DNA of 64,000 nucleotides, from the NCBI GenBank assembly GCA_905233425.1, contig CAJOEC010000004.1, positions 1-64,000 on the forward strand. The letters are read 5' to 3'. The notes under the pieces are model-generated. The model was not told the origin of the DNA. It was given only the letters and a program-made list of their open reading frames with translations, and did no database searches. Below, in pieces: positions 28,685 through 37,888 of the stretch. The position numbers and the translations under genes were made by a program. Every line of letters starts with the position of its first letter. Position 1 is the first letter of the stretch. Origin of the DNA: an uncultured Prevotella sp. (GTDB taxonomy: Bacteria > Bacteroidota > Bacteroidia > Bacteroidales > Bacteroidaceae).

Positions 28685-28740
28685 AAGACCCGGGCCCTGA
28701 AACGGTCTTCCCTAATGGGACAAGAAGGGGGCAGTTTTTT
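28685..28740 (+). promoter_or_regulatory. Structured 5' leader of araA
   Basis: AAGACC...GGTCTT hairpin, TCCC-taat-GGGA hairpin, T6 run abutting ATG; TATCTTTG at 28635-28642. Confidence 0.45.
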
Positions 28741-30282
28741 ATGATTAAAGCTTTTGAGAATTACGAGATTTGGTGGGTAACTGGTGCACAGCTCCTTTAC
28801 GGGGGCGATGCCGTTGTTGCAGTCGACGGACACAGCAAGGAGATGGTAGAGGGCCTGAACGCATCGGGCAACATCCCCGTGAAGATTGTCTATAAAGGCA
28901 CGGCCAACAGCTCGAAGGAGGTTGAGCAGGTGATGCTTGCCGCCAACAACGAAGAGAAGTGTATTGGTATCATCACATGGATGCACACCTTCTCGCCCGC
29001 CAAGATGTGGATCAAGGGTCTGCAGGCTCTGAAGAAGCCCATGCTCCACTTCCACACACAGTATAACGCCGAGATTCCCTGGGAGACCATGGACATGGAC
29101 TTCATGAACCTGAACCAGAGCGCCCACGGCGACATTGAGTTCGGACACATCTGCACCCGTATGCGCGTTCCCCGCAAGGTGGTGTGTGGCTACTGGAAGG
29201 ACGAGAACGCCCAGAAGCAGATTGCCGTATGGGCCCGCGTGGCCGCCGGTGTTGCCGATGCCCACAACGTGCGCTGCCTGATGTTCGGCATGAACATGAA
29301 CAATGTGGCCGTGACCGATGGCGACCGTGTGGAGTTCGAGCAGCGTCTCGGCTACCATGTGGACTACTATCCCGTCTCCAGTCTGATGGAATATTTCAAG
29401 CAGGTGAAGAACGAAGAGGTCGACGCACTCGTTGAGGAGTACAAGAAGGAGTACACCATCAAGATTGACGAGAGCGGCGAGGAGGTCTACTGGCAAAAGG
29501 TTTGGAACGCCGCCAAGGCCGAGATTGCCCTGCGCCGCGTGCTGAAGGACGAGGATGCCACAGCCTTCACCACCAACTTCGACGACCTGGGCGATGCTAA
29601 TATCGACGACCCGAACTTCTGCGGTTTCGACCAGATTCCCGGCCTGGCATCGCAGCGACTCATGGCCGAGGGTATCGGCTTCGGTGCCGAGGGCGACTGG
29701 AAGACAGCCTGCCTCTATCGCACGCTGTGGGTTATTCAGCAGGGTATGCCTATCGGATGCTCGTTCCTCGAGGACTACACGCTCAATTTCGCCGGCGATC
29801 GCTCGTCGTGCCTGCAGAGCCACATGCTCGAGGTCTGTCCGCTCATCGCTGTCGACAAACCCAAGCTGGAAGTTCACTTCCTCGGCATAGGCATCCGCAA
29901 GCAGCAGACTGCACGCCTCGTGTTCACCTCAAAGGTAGGACGCGGCATCAAGGCCACTGTCGTCGACCTCGGCAACCGTTTCCGCCTCATCAGCCAGGAG
30001 GTGGAGTGCATCGAGCCGAAGCCCATGCCCAACCTACCCGTGGCCAGCGCACTCTGGGTGCCACAGCCCACATTCGAGATTGGCGCAGGCGCATGGATCC
30101 TGGCCGGCGGCACGCACCACTCAGCATTCTCCTACGACATCACCGAGGAGTACTGGGAGGACTTCGCCGAAATGCTCGGCATCGAGTATGTCCGCATCAA
30201 TAAGGACACTAACACTGCCGACTTCAAGCAGACCCTCCGCAACAACGAGGTCTACTTCATGCTGAACAAGGCGCTGAAGTAA
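28741..30282 (+). CDS. araA: L-arabinose isomerase
   Basis: EIWWVTGAQLLYGGDA, WMHTFSPAKMWI, HFHTQYNAEIPW, SYDITEEYWEDFAEM. Confidence 0.96.
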   Translation: MIKAFENYEIWWVTGAQLLYGGDAVVAVDGHSKEMVEGLNASGNIPVKIVYKGTANSSKEVEQVMLAANNEEKCIGIITWMHTFSPAKMWIKGLQALKKPMLHFHTQYNAEIPWETMDMDFMNLNQSAHGDIEFGHICTRMRVPRKVVCGYWKDENAQKQIAVWARVAAGVADAHNVRCLMFGMNMNNVAVTDGDRVEFEQRLGYHVDYYPVSSLMEYFKQVKNEEVDALVEEYKKEYTIKIDESGEEVYWQKVWNAAKAEIALRRVLKDEDATAFTTNFDDLGDANIDDPNFCGFDQIPGLASQRLMAEGIGFGAEGDWKTACLYRTLWVIQQGMPIGCSFLEDYTLNFAGDRSSCLQSHMLEVCPLIAVDKPKLEVHFLGIGIRKQQTARLVFTSKVGRGIKATVVDLGNRFRLISQEVECIEPKPMPNLPVASALWVPQPTFEIGAGAWILAGGTHHSAFSYDITEEYWEDFAEMLGIEYVRINKDTNTADFKQTLRNNEVYFMLNKALK

Positions 30283-30306
30283 ACGGCTGATTCCTTTTAT
30301 TCAACA

Positions 30307-30333
30307 ACGAATTAGACGAATTAAACGAATTGG
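30307..30333. repeat. 9-bp repeat (ACGAATTAN), 3 units
   Basis: acgaattag acgaattaa acgaattgg. Confidence 0.8.
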
Positions 30334-30363
30334 AGCATCCTACACAATAGGATGCTCCTTTTT
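30332..30363 (+). terminator. Intrinsic terminator downstream of araA
   Basis: ggagcatccta-cacaa-taggatgctcc then T-run. Confidence 0.85.
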
Positions 30364-30459
30364 CGTGGCAGTTTACAAAATTGGAGGGGCGGCATTCCTG
30401 CCGCCCACCGATGCTTCATGAACAGTTCTGTTGAAAAGTTATGCCTTTTCTTGACTATT

Positions 30460-31986
30460 TCATCTTACGGTTGTGAACCCTTCATTGAGGGTGAATGACT
30501 TTTCGAAACCTTTGGTCTTCACTGTGTATGTGCTGCCTATCTTAAAGGCTGGGCTGCTGACGAGGCTGGCACTACGACGGAAGGTGAAGGGAACGGTGAA
30601 GGTGTTGATAATCTTGCCATTGGCATCGAAGATGCTTACAGGCTCGTCCTTCACAATGTCGAGGCCGACGAGCAAGATGGTGGGCTGTTTGGCCGTCTCG
30701 TTGGTAGGTACGGAGGGCGCTTCGCCGATGCTTCCCCCTACGGAGAACACTGTGCCTCCCTCGATGAGGATTGGAGCCATGTCGCTGTCGAGACCTTCTT
30801 CCGGGGAACCTACTTGGCTCCATGCATAGACGGTGCCGCCACGGATGATGATGGCAGGCTCAATCTTTTGGCCGTTACCCCCTCCAAAAGGCGGGAAGAA
30901 GCCTCCATCTGGATTCGCATCAACGGCATCGTTGCCCATGCTCCGGGCGGTGACGTGTGTACCGTTGAACTCGATGGTGGCGTTGGCGTTGATTGCATCG
31001 TCGGGGGTCAGCACATCAACCGTGCCACCATTGAAAACAATGCCCTGCTTACCCTCAATGCCCTCGGCTCCGGCCGTGGAAGTGCGAACGGTCACGATGC
31101 CACTGTTGATGGTGATCTTGCCTTTCGAAGCGATGCCCTTGGCGGAAGCGACGTACTTATGCTTGCCGCCGAAGCCGCCCTGCATCGTGCTGTCGTTACC
31201 GAAGGGAGGAAAGCCGCCACCAAAGTCAGGCATTGGGAATCCTCCTGGCCGTATGCTGTCGTTACCGAAGCCTGGGAACTTGCTGAAGTCAGGCAAAGGG
31301 AAGCCACCCATTCCCGTGCTGTCATTGCCGAAGCCAGGGAACTTGCTGAAGTCAGGCAAAGGGAAGCCACCCATTCCCGTGCTGTCATTGCCGAATCCGG
31401 GGAATCCTCCAAACCCGAAAGGTTTCTCACCGAGGTTATTGCCCGAGGTCGTCACGTTCAGCGTTAGTTCCTCAATGGTGATGTCTTTCTTGGCCTTGAT
31501 GCCGCGGCAGCCGTCGCCCGTGGCAACGACATTGAGAGTGCCCTTGCCTGAAAGCAGCAGTTTGTCTTTCGCCCAAATGACAGCACCCTTGTTGTTCGTG
31601 GTGTCTGTGCAGGCCGTCACGGTGAGCGTGTTCTCTGTGCCCTTCGCTGCCTCGACCTCCACTTTCTTTTTGTTTTTCAGCCACAGCGGTGCCCCCTCTT
31701 GGCTGGTCAGCATCAGCCCGTTGAGCGTCACCTTCGCCTTTCCCGCCGTCTTCAGCACCAGCCGTCCGTCGTCGCTCCTGCCTGAAAGCCGCAGTGTCAA
31801 CTTGTGCGTATTGTATAGGCTCTCGATGTTTACGCTCGCGCCGTCCACTACAACGGTCACGCTGTCCTTAGCCTTGTTCTTCACTTTTGCCGAAGCCCCG
31901 TCATAGCGGATGGTGACGTCCTCAGCCTGACACACGCCGACCGTCATCAAGGTTAGCATACATAGTATCATTCTTCTCATTGCCAT
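30460..31986 (-). CDS. Secreted carbohydrate-binding-domain (DUF4353-like) protein with 21-aa tandem repeats
   Basis: Signal peptide; LLSGKGTLNVVATGDGCRGIKAKKDITIE; FPGFGNDSTGMGGFPLPDFSK repeats. Confidence 0.75.
   Translation of the reverse strand: MAMRRMILCMLTLMTVGVCQAEDVTIRYDGASAKVKNKAKDSVTVVVDGASVNIESLYNTHKLTLRLSGRSDDGRLVLKTAGKAKVTLNGLMLTSQEGAPLWLKNKKKVEVEAAKGTENTLTVTACTDTTNNKGAVIWAKDKLLLSGKGTLNVVATGDGCRGIKAKKDITIEELTLNVTTSGNNLGEKPFGFGGFPGFGNDSTGMGGFPLPDFSKFPGFGNDSTGMGGFPLPDFSKFPGFGNDSIRPGGFPMPDFGGGFPPFGNDSTMQGGFGGKHKYVASAKGIASKGKITINSGIVTVRTSTAGAEGIEGKQGIVFNGGTVDVLTPDDAINANATIEFNGTHVTARSMGNDAVDANPDGGFFPPFGGGNGQKIEPAIIIRGGTVYAWSQVGSPEEGLDSDMAPILIEGGTVFSVGGSIGEAPSVPTNETAKQPTILLVGLDIVKDEPVSIFDANGKIINTFTVPFTFRRSASLVSSPAFKIGSTYTVKTKGFEKSFTLNEGFTTVR
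31190..31440. repeat. 63-66 bp coding tandem repeat
   Basis: ctgtcattgccgaa-type cores at 31190, 31256, 31319, 31382. Confidence 0.9.
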
Positions 31987-32151
31987 TCTTTTGTTAAATC
32001 ATTTCAGTTAAATGTCTCTTTTAACTGCTTTTCTAATCATTAATATCACAAATTGTCTTAAATCCAGTGGCAAAATTAATCATTTATCACCGATATTTAC
32101 TATTTTTGCCCTCAGAATTATGATAGTTTAGGAGATTTAAATAACAAAACT

Positions 32152-33213
32152 ATGAAAATGAAGAAATTATTATTGACGGCGACGATGTTCGCTATGTGTG
32201 TTGGGCTGACGAGTGCCCAGACGGTGAAAAGGCAAGTAGTGGAAGACGGTGGCACAGGACCGTTCAAGTCGGAAGTGGTGGGCGATGCCTCCTGTCCGGG
32301 CTTTACGGTCTATCGTCCGCAGAACTTGAAGGAGGTTGTGGCTAAGCAGGGGACACTGCCTGTAATTGTCTATGCCAACGGTGCCTGTTTCAACAACAAT
32401 GTGGAGATGCGCCTGCTGTTGAGCGAGGTGGCATCCTACGGCTATGTTGCAGCTGCCATCGGCCCTTACGATGAGGAGGATGTGATGGCGCAATGGAGGG
32501 GAGTGCTGAGGTCGGCCTATCCAGAAACCAAGGGCGAGGTGGTCATGGCCAATGGCGAGAAGATTCTGCCGTTGACTCCCGAGGAGATCAAGGCCAGGCA
32601 GGAGCAACAGGCCAAGGAGAGAGAAGAGGCCGCCAAGAAAGCCAAGAAAAACAAGAAGCAACAGCCTGAGACACCACCATTCCGCACATATCCCAAAATG
32701 CTGCTTGAGGTGCTCGACTGGTTGACTGAGCAAAATGCCAGCCAAGGCTCAGAGTACTACCACTGTCTCGCCCTCGACCACGTGGCAGCTATGGGTCAGT
32801 CGTGTGGAGGTGCACAGGTTTTAGGCGTGGCCTACGACCCTCGCATTAAAACCTGCGTGATGCTGAACTCAGGTATCGGCGATATGGAAATGATGGGTAC
32901 GACGAAGGAGTCGCTGAAGAACCTCCACACACCGATGTTCTATATGATTGGCGGACCTGGCGACATTGCCTACGCCAATGCTCAGAAGGACTACGAGCGC
33001 ATAGCCGATGACATCCCCGTGGTGATGCTGAACTCGAAGGACGGCCACAGCGGCACCTATTACGAGAAGTATGGCGGCAACTATGCCAAGGCCGTGGTTA
33101 AGTGGCTCGATTGGCAGCTGAAGGGTCGGGTGGGGCAGTCAGCCCTCTTCCTCGACGATGATTACTTGAAGATGAAATTCCCTGACTGGCAGGGCGTCCG
33201 TAAGAATTTCTGA
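32152..33213 (+). CDS. Secreted alpha/beta hydrolase
   Basis: Signal peptide; oxyanion region LPVIVYANGAC, nucleophile AAMGQSCGGAQ, GHSGTYY near C-terminus; internal K/E/Q-rich insertion. Confidence 0.78.
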   Translation: MKMKKLLLTATMFAMCVGLTSAQTVKRQVVEDGGTGPFKSEVVGDASCPGFTVYRPQNLKEVVAKQGTLPVIVYANGACFNNNVEMRLLLSEVASYGYVAAAIGPYDEEDVMAQWRGVLRSAYPETKGEVVMANGEKILPLTPEEIKARQEQQAKEREEAAKKAKKNKKQQPETPPFRTYPKMLLEVLDWLTEQNASQGSEYYHCLALDHVAAMGQSCGGAQVLGVAYDPRIKTCVMLNSGIGDMEMMGTTKESLKNLHTPMFYMIGGPGDIAYANAQKDYERIADDIPVVMLNSKDGHSGTYYEKYGGNYAKAVVKWLDWQLKGRVGQSALFLDDDYLKMKFPDWQGVRKNF

Positions 33214-33248
33214 TTCATCAGAACAATTGATGTAAGTTGTGCATTGAA

Positions 33249-33278
33249 AAGGGCTGTGTCGGTACTGACACAGCCCTT
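33249..33278. terminator. Bidirectional terminator between convergent genes
   Basis: AAGGGCTGTGTC-ggtact-GACACAGCCCTT perfect 12-bp stem. Confidence 0.8.
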
Positions 33279-33287
33279 AGCCATATT

Positions 33288-34343
33288 TTATTCGTAGTGC
33301 CTTATTCTCACGTCGATGCCGTCGCCCCGGAGCTGGGCGGGAACGCCGCTTAGGTCTGTCTGGCCGTAGTGATAGGGGAACAGCACCTTCGGCTTCACCG
33401 TCCTTGCGGCCTTCACAAGCTGCTCCGGCGTCATCGTGTAGGGCTGGTTGCATGGCAGGAAAGCGATGTCGATGTCCTTGATTGCTGACATTTCTGGAAT
33501 GTCCTCTGTGTCGCCGGCGATGTAGATGCGCAGGCCGTCGATGGTCAGGATGTAGCCGTTGTCGCGTCCCTTGGGGTGGAACTGCGTGCGTCCCTCGGTG
33601 GTGTTATACGCCGGAACAGCCTCTAACGTGAAGTCTTCGGCTATCTGCATCTTGTCGCCGTTGGCCATCACCTCGCCTGAGCCATACATCTCGGCGCAAC
33701 GCTGATTGGTGATGAAGCGTGTGCGGTCGGCTGTCAGCGTCTTGATAGCCTCCTTGTCGAAGTGGTCGCCATGTTCGTGCGTCACAAGCAGATAGTCGGC
33801 CTTGGGCATGGATGCGTAGTCAATCACCTTCTCACGCAGTTTGCTCACAGGGTCGATTTCAATCTCTTTGCCGTCGTATTCAATGCGGATGCTGGCATGA
33901 ACGAGGGCATGGAACTTGACGGTCTTACCGTTCTTGGTCTTGAATACATCCACCTCGTAGGTCTCGGTCGTGACAGGTTTTCCAGCCTCCTTCCAAGCCA
34001 AGATGCCGCCCTTTAGGTTCACGCACTGATAGCCTTCAGCCGCCAGTCGTCCGGCAGCGTTGGCAGAGCGTCGGCCACTGCGGCAATAGACGGCAATCTT
34101 CTTGTCAGTCGAAAGAGCTATCCGGGCTTTCTCCATGAAATCGCCCTGCTTCTGGTCGATGTTGATGGCTCCCTCGATGTGCCCTTCCTTAAACTCATCG
34201 GCGGTGCGCACATCCAACACAACGACGTTGGGGTCTTCTGTCAACTTTGAGAACCCCTGAACGTCGGCATCATCGAAATTACCCTGGCCACAGGCTGAAG
34301 TCAGTCCTAATGTGGCCAACAAACAAGTTAAAATCTTCTTCAT
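33288..34343 (-). CDS. Rhodanese + metallo-beta-lactamase-fold hydrolase fusion lipoprotein
   Basis: Rhodanese VYCRSGRRSANAAGRL; MBL THEHGDHFDKEA; lipobox GLTSAC. Confidence 0.85.
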   Translation of the reverse strand: MKKILTCLLATLGLTSACGQGNFDDADVQGFSKLTEDPNVVVLDVRTADEFKEGHIEGAINIDQKQGDFMEKARIALSTDKKIAVYCRSGRRSANAAGRLAAEGYQCVNLKGGILAWKEAGKPVTTETYEVDVFKTKNGKTVKFHALVHASIRIEYDGKEIEIDPVSKLREKVIDYASMPKADYLLVTHEHGDHFDKEAIKTLTADRTRFITNQRCAEMYGSGEVMANGDKMQIAEDFTLEAVPAYNTTEGRTQFHPKGRDNGYILTIDGLRIYIAGDTEDIPEMSAIKDIDIAFLPCNQPYTMTPEQLVKAARTVKPKVLFPYHYGQTDLSGVPAQLRGDGIDVRIRHYE

Positions 34344-34417
34344 AATTGTTCAGTTTTTGTTGATATTATTTCTTTTTACAATTACATATTCATATCAAAG
34401 CTGGCCACCCTCACGCC

Positions 34418-35440
34418 TTATGCTTTCAGTTGTGAGAATGTCTTGCGGCCTTTGACGTAGTACTGCCAGAGTAATGAGAATGGTCGTTGCTCTTTGATTA
34501 TGTCCACTTTCCTCGACTGCTGTATCTTCCGGCGGTCTTCGTCAAAATCGTGTCGCCAGCGGTGGAAATCGCGCCGGGCACGGAAGACGGCACGGAAATC
34601 GCCGATATTCCCCTTTAGCAAGAGCATCTGGAATGCTGCCACGTAGTCGAGCAGACGGCGGACGCGCATGACGTGGCGCAGCTCCTTCTGCGGCAGACAT
34701 TTGTAGAGCATTGTCAGGTTGTTGCGGAAATTGAGGTAGGTCTTCATGGGGTTCGACTTAGGCAGAGTGCCTCCACCGACATGGTAGACATGTGAGTCGG
34801 GCACACAGTACACCTCATAGCCCATGATGCGCATACGCCAGCAGAGGTCTATCTCCTCGTTGTGGGCGAAGAAGCGCGGGTCGAGTCCTCCCACCTCTTT
34901 ATATATACGCGCACGCACAAGGAGGGCGGCACCCGTGGCCCATAGAATGGGGGCGTTGGTGTCGTACTGTCCGTCGTCGCGCTCAATGGTTTCAAAAATC
35001 CTTCCACGGCAGAAAGGGTAGCCATAGCGGTCAAGAAAACCGCCGCAGGCACCTGCATACTCGAATAGGTCGCGGTCGGCTACGGAAAGCAGTTTGGGCT
35101 GGCACGCGGCAACCTGCTGGTGGCTGTCCATGAACTCTACAAGCGGCGTGAGCCAGTGGTGGGTCGTCTCGATGTCACTATTGAGCAGCAGATAGTACTC
35201 GGCGTCAATCTGTTCCAGAGCCTTGTTGTAGCCCTCGGCGAAGCCCCAGTTCTTCTTCAGGTCGATGAGCTTGCATTCAGGATAATGCTCGCGCAGGAGT
35301 GCCATGCTTCCGTCGGTGGAACCATTGTCGGCCACGTAGACGGTAGCATCGTCGCGTGAGTACCGCATCACGCTGGGCATATACTGGCGGAGCATTGCCT
35401 CGCCGTTCCAGTTGAGGATAACTATGGCAAGTTTTTCCAT
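34418..35440 (-). CDS. Glycosyltransferase family 2
   Basis: AIVILNWNGEAMLRQY, VADNGSTDGS, LLNSDIE. Confidence 0.92.
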   Translation of the reverse strand: MEKLAIVILNWNGEAMLRQYMPSVMRYSRDDATVYVADNGSTDGSMALLREHYPECKLIDLKKNWGFAEGYNKALEQIDAEYYLLLNSDIETTHHWLTPLVEFMDSHQQVAACQPKLLSVADRDLFEYAGACGGFLDRYGYPFCRGRIFETIERDDGQYDTNAPILWATGAALLVRARIYKEVGGLDPRFFAHNEEIDLCWRMRIMGYEVYCVPDSHVYHVGGGTLPKSNPMKTYLNFRNNLTMLYKCLPQKELRHVMRVRRLLDYVAAFQMLLLKGNIGDFRAVFRARRDFHRWRHDFDEDRRKIQQSRKVDIIKEQRPFSLLWQYYVKGRKTFSQLKA

Positions 35441-35443
35441 TAT

Positions 35444-36793
35444 TTAGAGAATGTTAGCGGGCGATATAACTGGCACACCCGTCAGTGCATCGTGAAGATG
35501 GTTGATGTTCTGCAGTTCCACCATTACAAGCTGGTTGTCATATTCCGGGCGTGCCTCCTTTGCGGGCAGCTCCACACGGATGTAGTTACGAGTGAAACCG
35601 TGCATGGCCCTGCCTCGGGTGGCTTTCTCGAAGAGCACCTCGACGGTTTTTCCTATATGTTTCATGTAGAAATCCATCGTCTTCTTATCCGACAGCTCCA
35701 GCAGACGGTTGCAACGCACGTTCTTTTCCTGCTCCGTCACCACGTAGGGAATCTTCAGCGCAGCCGTGCCCGGACGCTCGGAATATGGGAACACATGGAG
35801 CTGGCTTACTGGCAGACGGTCGAGCAGTTCGTAGGTCTCCTCGAAACATTCGGGGGTCTCGCCTCGGCATCCTGCCATCACGTCGACACCTATGAAAGCG
35901 TCGGGCATCAGTTCCTTCACGCGCATCACCTTGTCGGCAAAGAGACGGCTGTCGTAGTGGCGGTGCATGAGGCGCAGCACCGTGTCGCTGCCGCTCTGCA
36001 GTGGTATGTGGAAATGGGGCATGAAGGCGCGGCTCTCATGGGCACAGTAATCTATCAGCTCGTCGCTGAGCAGGTCGGGTTCGAGACTGCTTATGCGGTA
36101 GCGGCTTACTCCCTCCACGCCGTCCAATGCCCTTACCAGGTCGATGAACCGCTCGCCGGTGGTCTTGCCAAAGTCGCCGATGTTCACACCCGTGAGCACT
36201 ATCTCGCGGCCGCCCTCGTGTGCCGCCTCCTCGGCCTGTGCCACAAGCGAGGCTATCGTAGGGTTGCGGCTGAAGCCGCGTGCGAAGGGTATGGTGCAAT
36301 AGGTGCAGAAATAGTCGCAGCCGTCCTGTACCTTCAAGAAGAAGCGTGTGCGGTTGCCACGCGAACAGCTCGGCGCAAAGGTGGTTATGTCTTTCGCCTT
36401 TTCCTGCCTTACGATTTTAGTCTGTGAGGAAAAAAACTCTGCCATCAGCATCACCAGCCGGTCTTTCTCGTTGTTGCCAAGCACCAGGTCCACGCCGTCT
36501 ATTGCAGCCACATTGGGAGCCTCTAATTGGGCGTAGCACCCTGTCACCACAACGAAGGCATCAGGATTCTCCCTCACCATGCGGTGGATGGCCTGCCGGC
36601 ATTTCCTGTCGGCCACGCTCGTCACCGAACAGGTGTTTATGAGGCAAATGTCGGCTCTCTCCCCCTTGTCGGCAGTACGCACACCAAGGTCGGAAAGCAT
36701 CTTCCCGAATGTTGAAGTCTCGGAGAAATTCAGTTTGCACCCCAAGGTGTAGTACCGGGCGGCCTTTCCCTGAAATGCCGAAGTGTTAATCAT
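35444..36793 (-). CDS. mtaB: tRNA threonylcarbamoyladenosine methylthiotransferase MtaB-like
   Basis: TLGCKLNFSETSTF; radical SAM CDYFCTYCTIPFARG; C-terminal TRAM-like region. Confidence 0.9.
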   Translation of the reverse strand: MINTSAFQGKAARYYTLGCKLNFSETSTFGKMLSDLGVRTADKGERADICLINTCSVTSVADRKCRQAIHRMVRENPDAFVVVTGCYAQLEAPNVAAIDGVDLVLGNNEKDRLVMLMAEFFSSQTKIVRQEKAKDITTFAPSCSRGNRTRFFLKVQDGCDYFCTYCTIPFARGFSRNPTIASLVAQAEEAAHEGGREIVLTGVNIGDFGKTTGERFIDLVRALDGVEGVSRYRISSLEPDLLSDELIDYCAHESRAFMPHFHIPLQSGSDTVLRLMHRHYDSRLFADKVMRVKELMPDAFIGVDVMAGCRGETPECFEETYELLDRLPVSQLHVFPYSERPGTAALKIPYVVTEQEKNVRCNRLLELSDKKTMDFYMKHIGKTVEVLFEKATRGRAMHGFTRNYIRVELPAKEARPEYDNQLVMVELQNINHLHDALTGVPVISPANIL

Positions 36794-37082
36794 ATTATAT
36801 ATATGTTCGTAAACATAATTAAATTATGGGTGCAAAATTACGAAAAAAAGATGACCCGACGAAGGTGTTGTTGCTTTTTTTTATGTTAAAAATGTTTTAG
36901 TGGCAAAATGTATATCATTTTTAACATTTCGTATATTGTTATGTTTCAGTTGTTTGCTAAAAAGTTACAAAAATGATGGTAAAAAATTCTAAAAAAAAGT
37001 ATCAACGTATTGAAAAAATGTCTACCTTTGCAGCGTTTTAATAAACCAAATGATTGTTTTACAGATTTTAAAAAGCAAAGAA

Positions 37083-37400
37083 ATGAAAAAGATTGCATTT
37101 ATGTTCGCAGCTGCCGCAATGTTCGTAGCTTGCGCTAACACTCAGAACAAACCCGCTGCTGAGGAAGTTGAGGCTCCTGTTGAGCCCGTTGAGGAAGTTG
37201 CTGAGGCTATCGACAGCGCTGCTGTTTGGGCACTGGTTGGTGACACCGTAGGTCTTGCTGCTGACAGCATCGAGGCTAAGTTCCAGGCTGCTCTTGCTGA
37301 GATGCAGGCTCAGGCTGCTGCCGCTATCGACCAGGTCGGTGACGCTGTCGAGGGTGCAGTTGACCAGGCTGCTGACGCTGTTGAGAACGCCATCAACTAA
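37083..37400 (+). CDS. Small Ala/Glu/Val-rich lipoprotein
   Basis: MKKIAFMFAAAAMFVAC lipobox; low-complexity acidic amphipathic body. Confidence 0.65.
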   Translation: MKKIAFMFAAAAMFVACANTQNKPAAEEVEAPVEPVEEVAEAIDSAAVWALVGDTVGLAADSIEAKFQAALAEMQAQAAAAIDQVGDAVEGAVDQAADAVENAIN

Positions 37401-37443
37401 TCAGCTTCTCATTAGTCGAACAGAAAGTTAATAGCACTATTAG

Positions 37444-37480
37444 GAAAAACCATCGGGCAAGAGTCCGGTGGTTTTTTTTC
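37444..37480 (+). terminator. Intrinsic terminator
   Basis: aaaaaccatcgg...ccggtggtttttttt. Confidence 0.8.
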
Positions 37481-37579
37481 GTGCGCAGTACAAAAAGTGT
37501 GTTGAAGGGTTATTTATATGGAGCCATGAGCCACGGAGTGTAGGGGGAGGAGTAAAATTTGGTTCGTGGCGCACGCCGT

Positions 37580-37675
37580 GAATGTTTTTGGCGGCCGCTG
37601 TGAATGTTTTTAGCAGCCGCTGAGAATGTTTTTGGCGGCCGCTGTGAATGTTTTTGGCGGCCGCCGTGAATCGCA
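37580..37675. repeat. 22-bp tandem array (GAATGTTTTTGGCGGCCGCTGT), 4 units
   Basis: Units begin at 37580, 37602, 37624, 37646 (partial fifth at 37668). Confidence 0.92.
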
Positions 37676-37787
37676 GAAGCACGGCCATGCTCCCTCGGAG
37701 GCCGACTCTATCTCCCTGCTTCCCCGGTTTTTTATCCCAGTTTTTCCGTATTGGCGCGAATGCGGCAGGAAAAATAACGGCGAATTG

Positions 37788-37819
37788 TTTGGCGGTTCGC
37801 CGTTTTTGTTGTACCTTTG
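37788..37819 (+). promoter_or_regulatory. Promoter upstream of aspS
   Basis: TTTG (37788-37791), N20, TACCTTTG (37812-37819). Confidence 0.65.
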
Positions 37820-37888
37820 CGGCCTAAATCGTAAATTGCAGATACTGTTGTAACAAATTGTAAATTCGTAAATCGTAAATATAAAAAG

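Noticed and set aside
30814-31906. Plus-strand ORFs opposite the DUF4353-like gene
   Set aside because: Repeat-driven antisense frames without domain evidence.
37501-37560. Possible remnant of the palindromic element (ccacggagtgtagggggaggagt)
   Set aside because: Only a short G-rich match on one arm; no second arm found.
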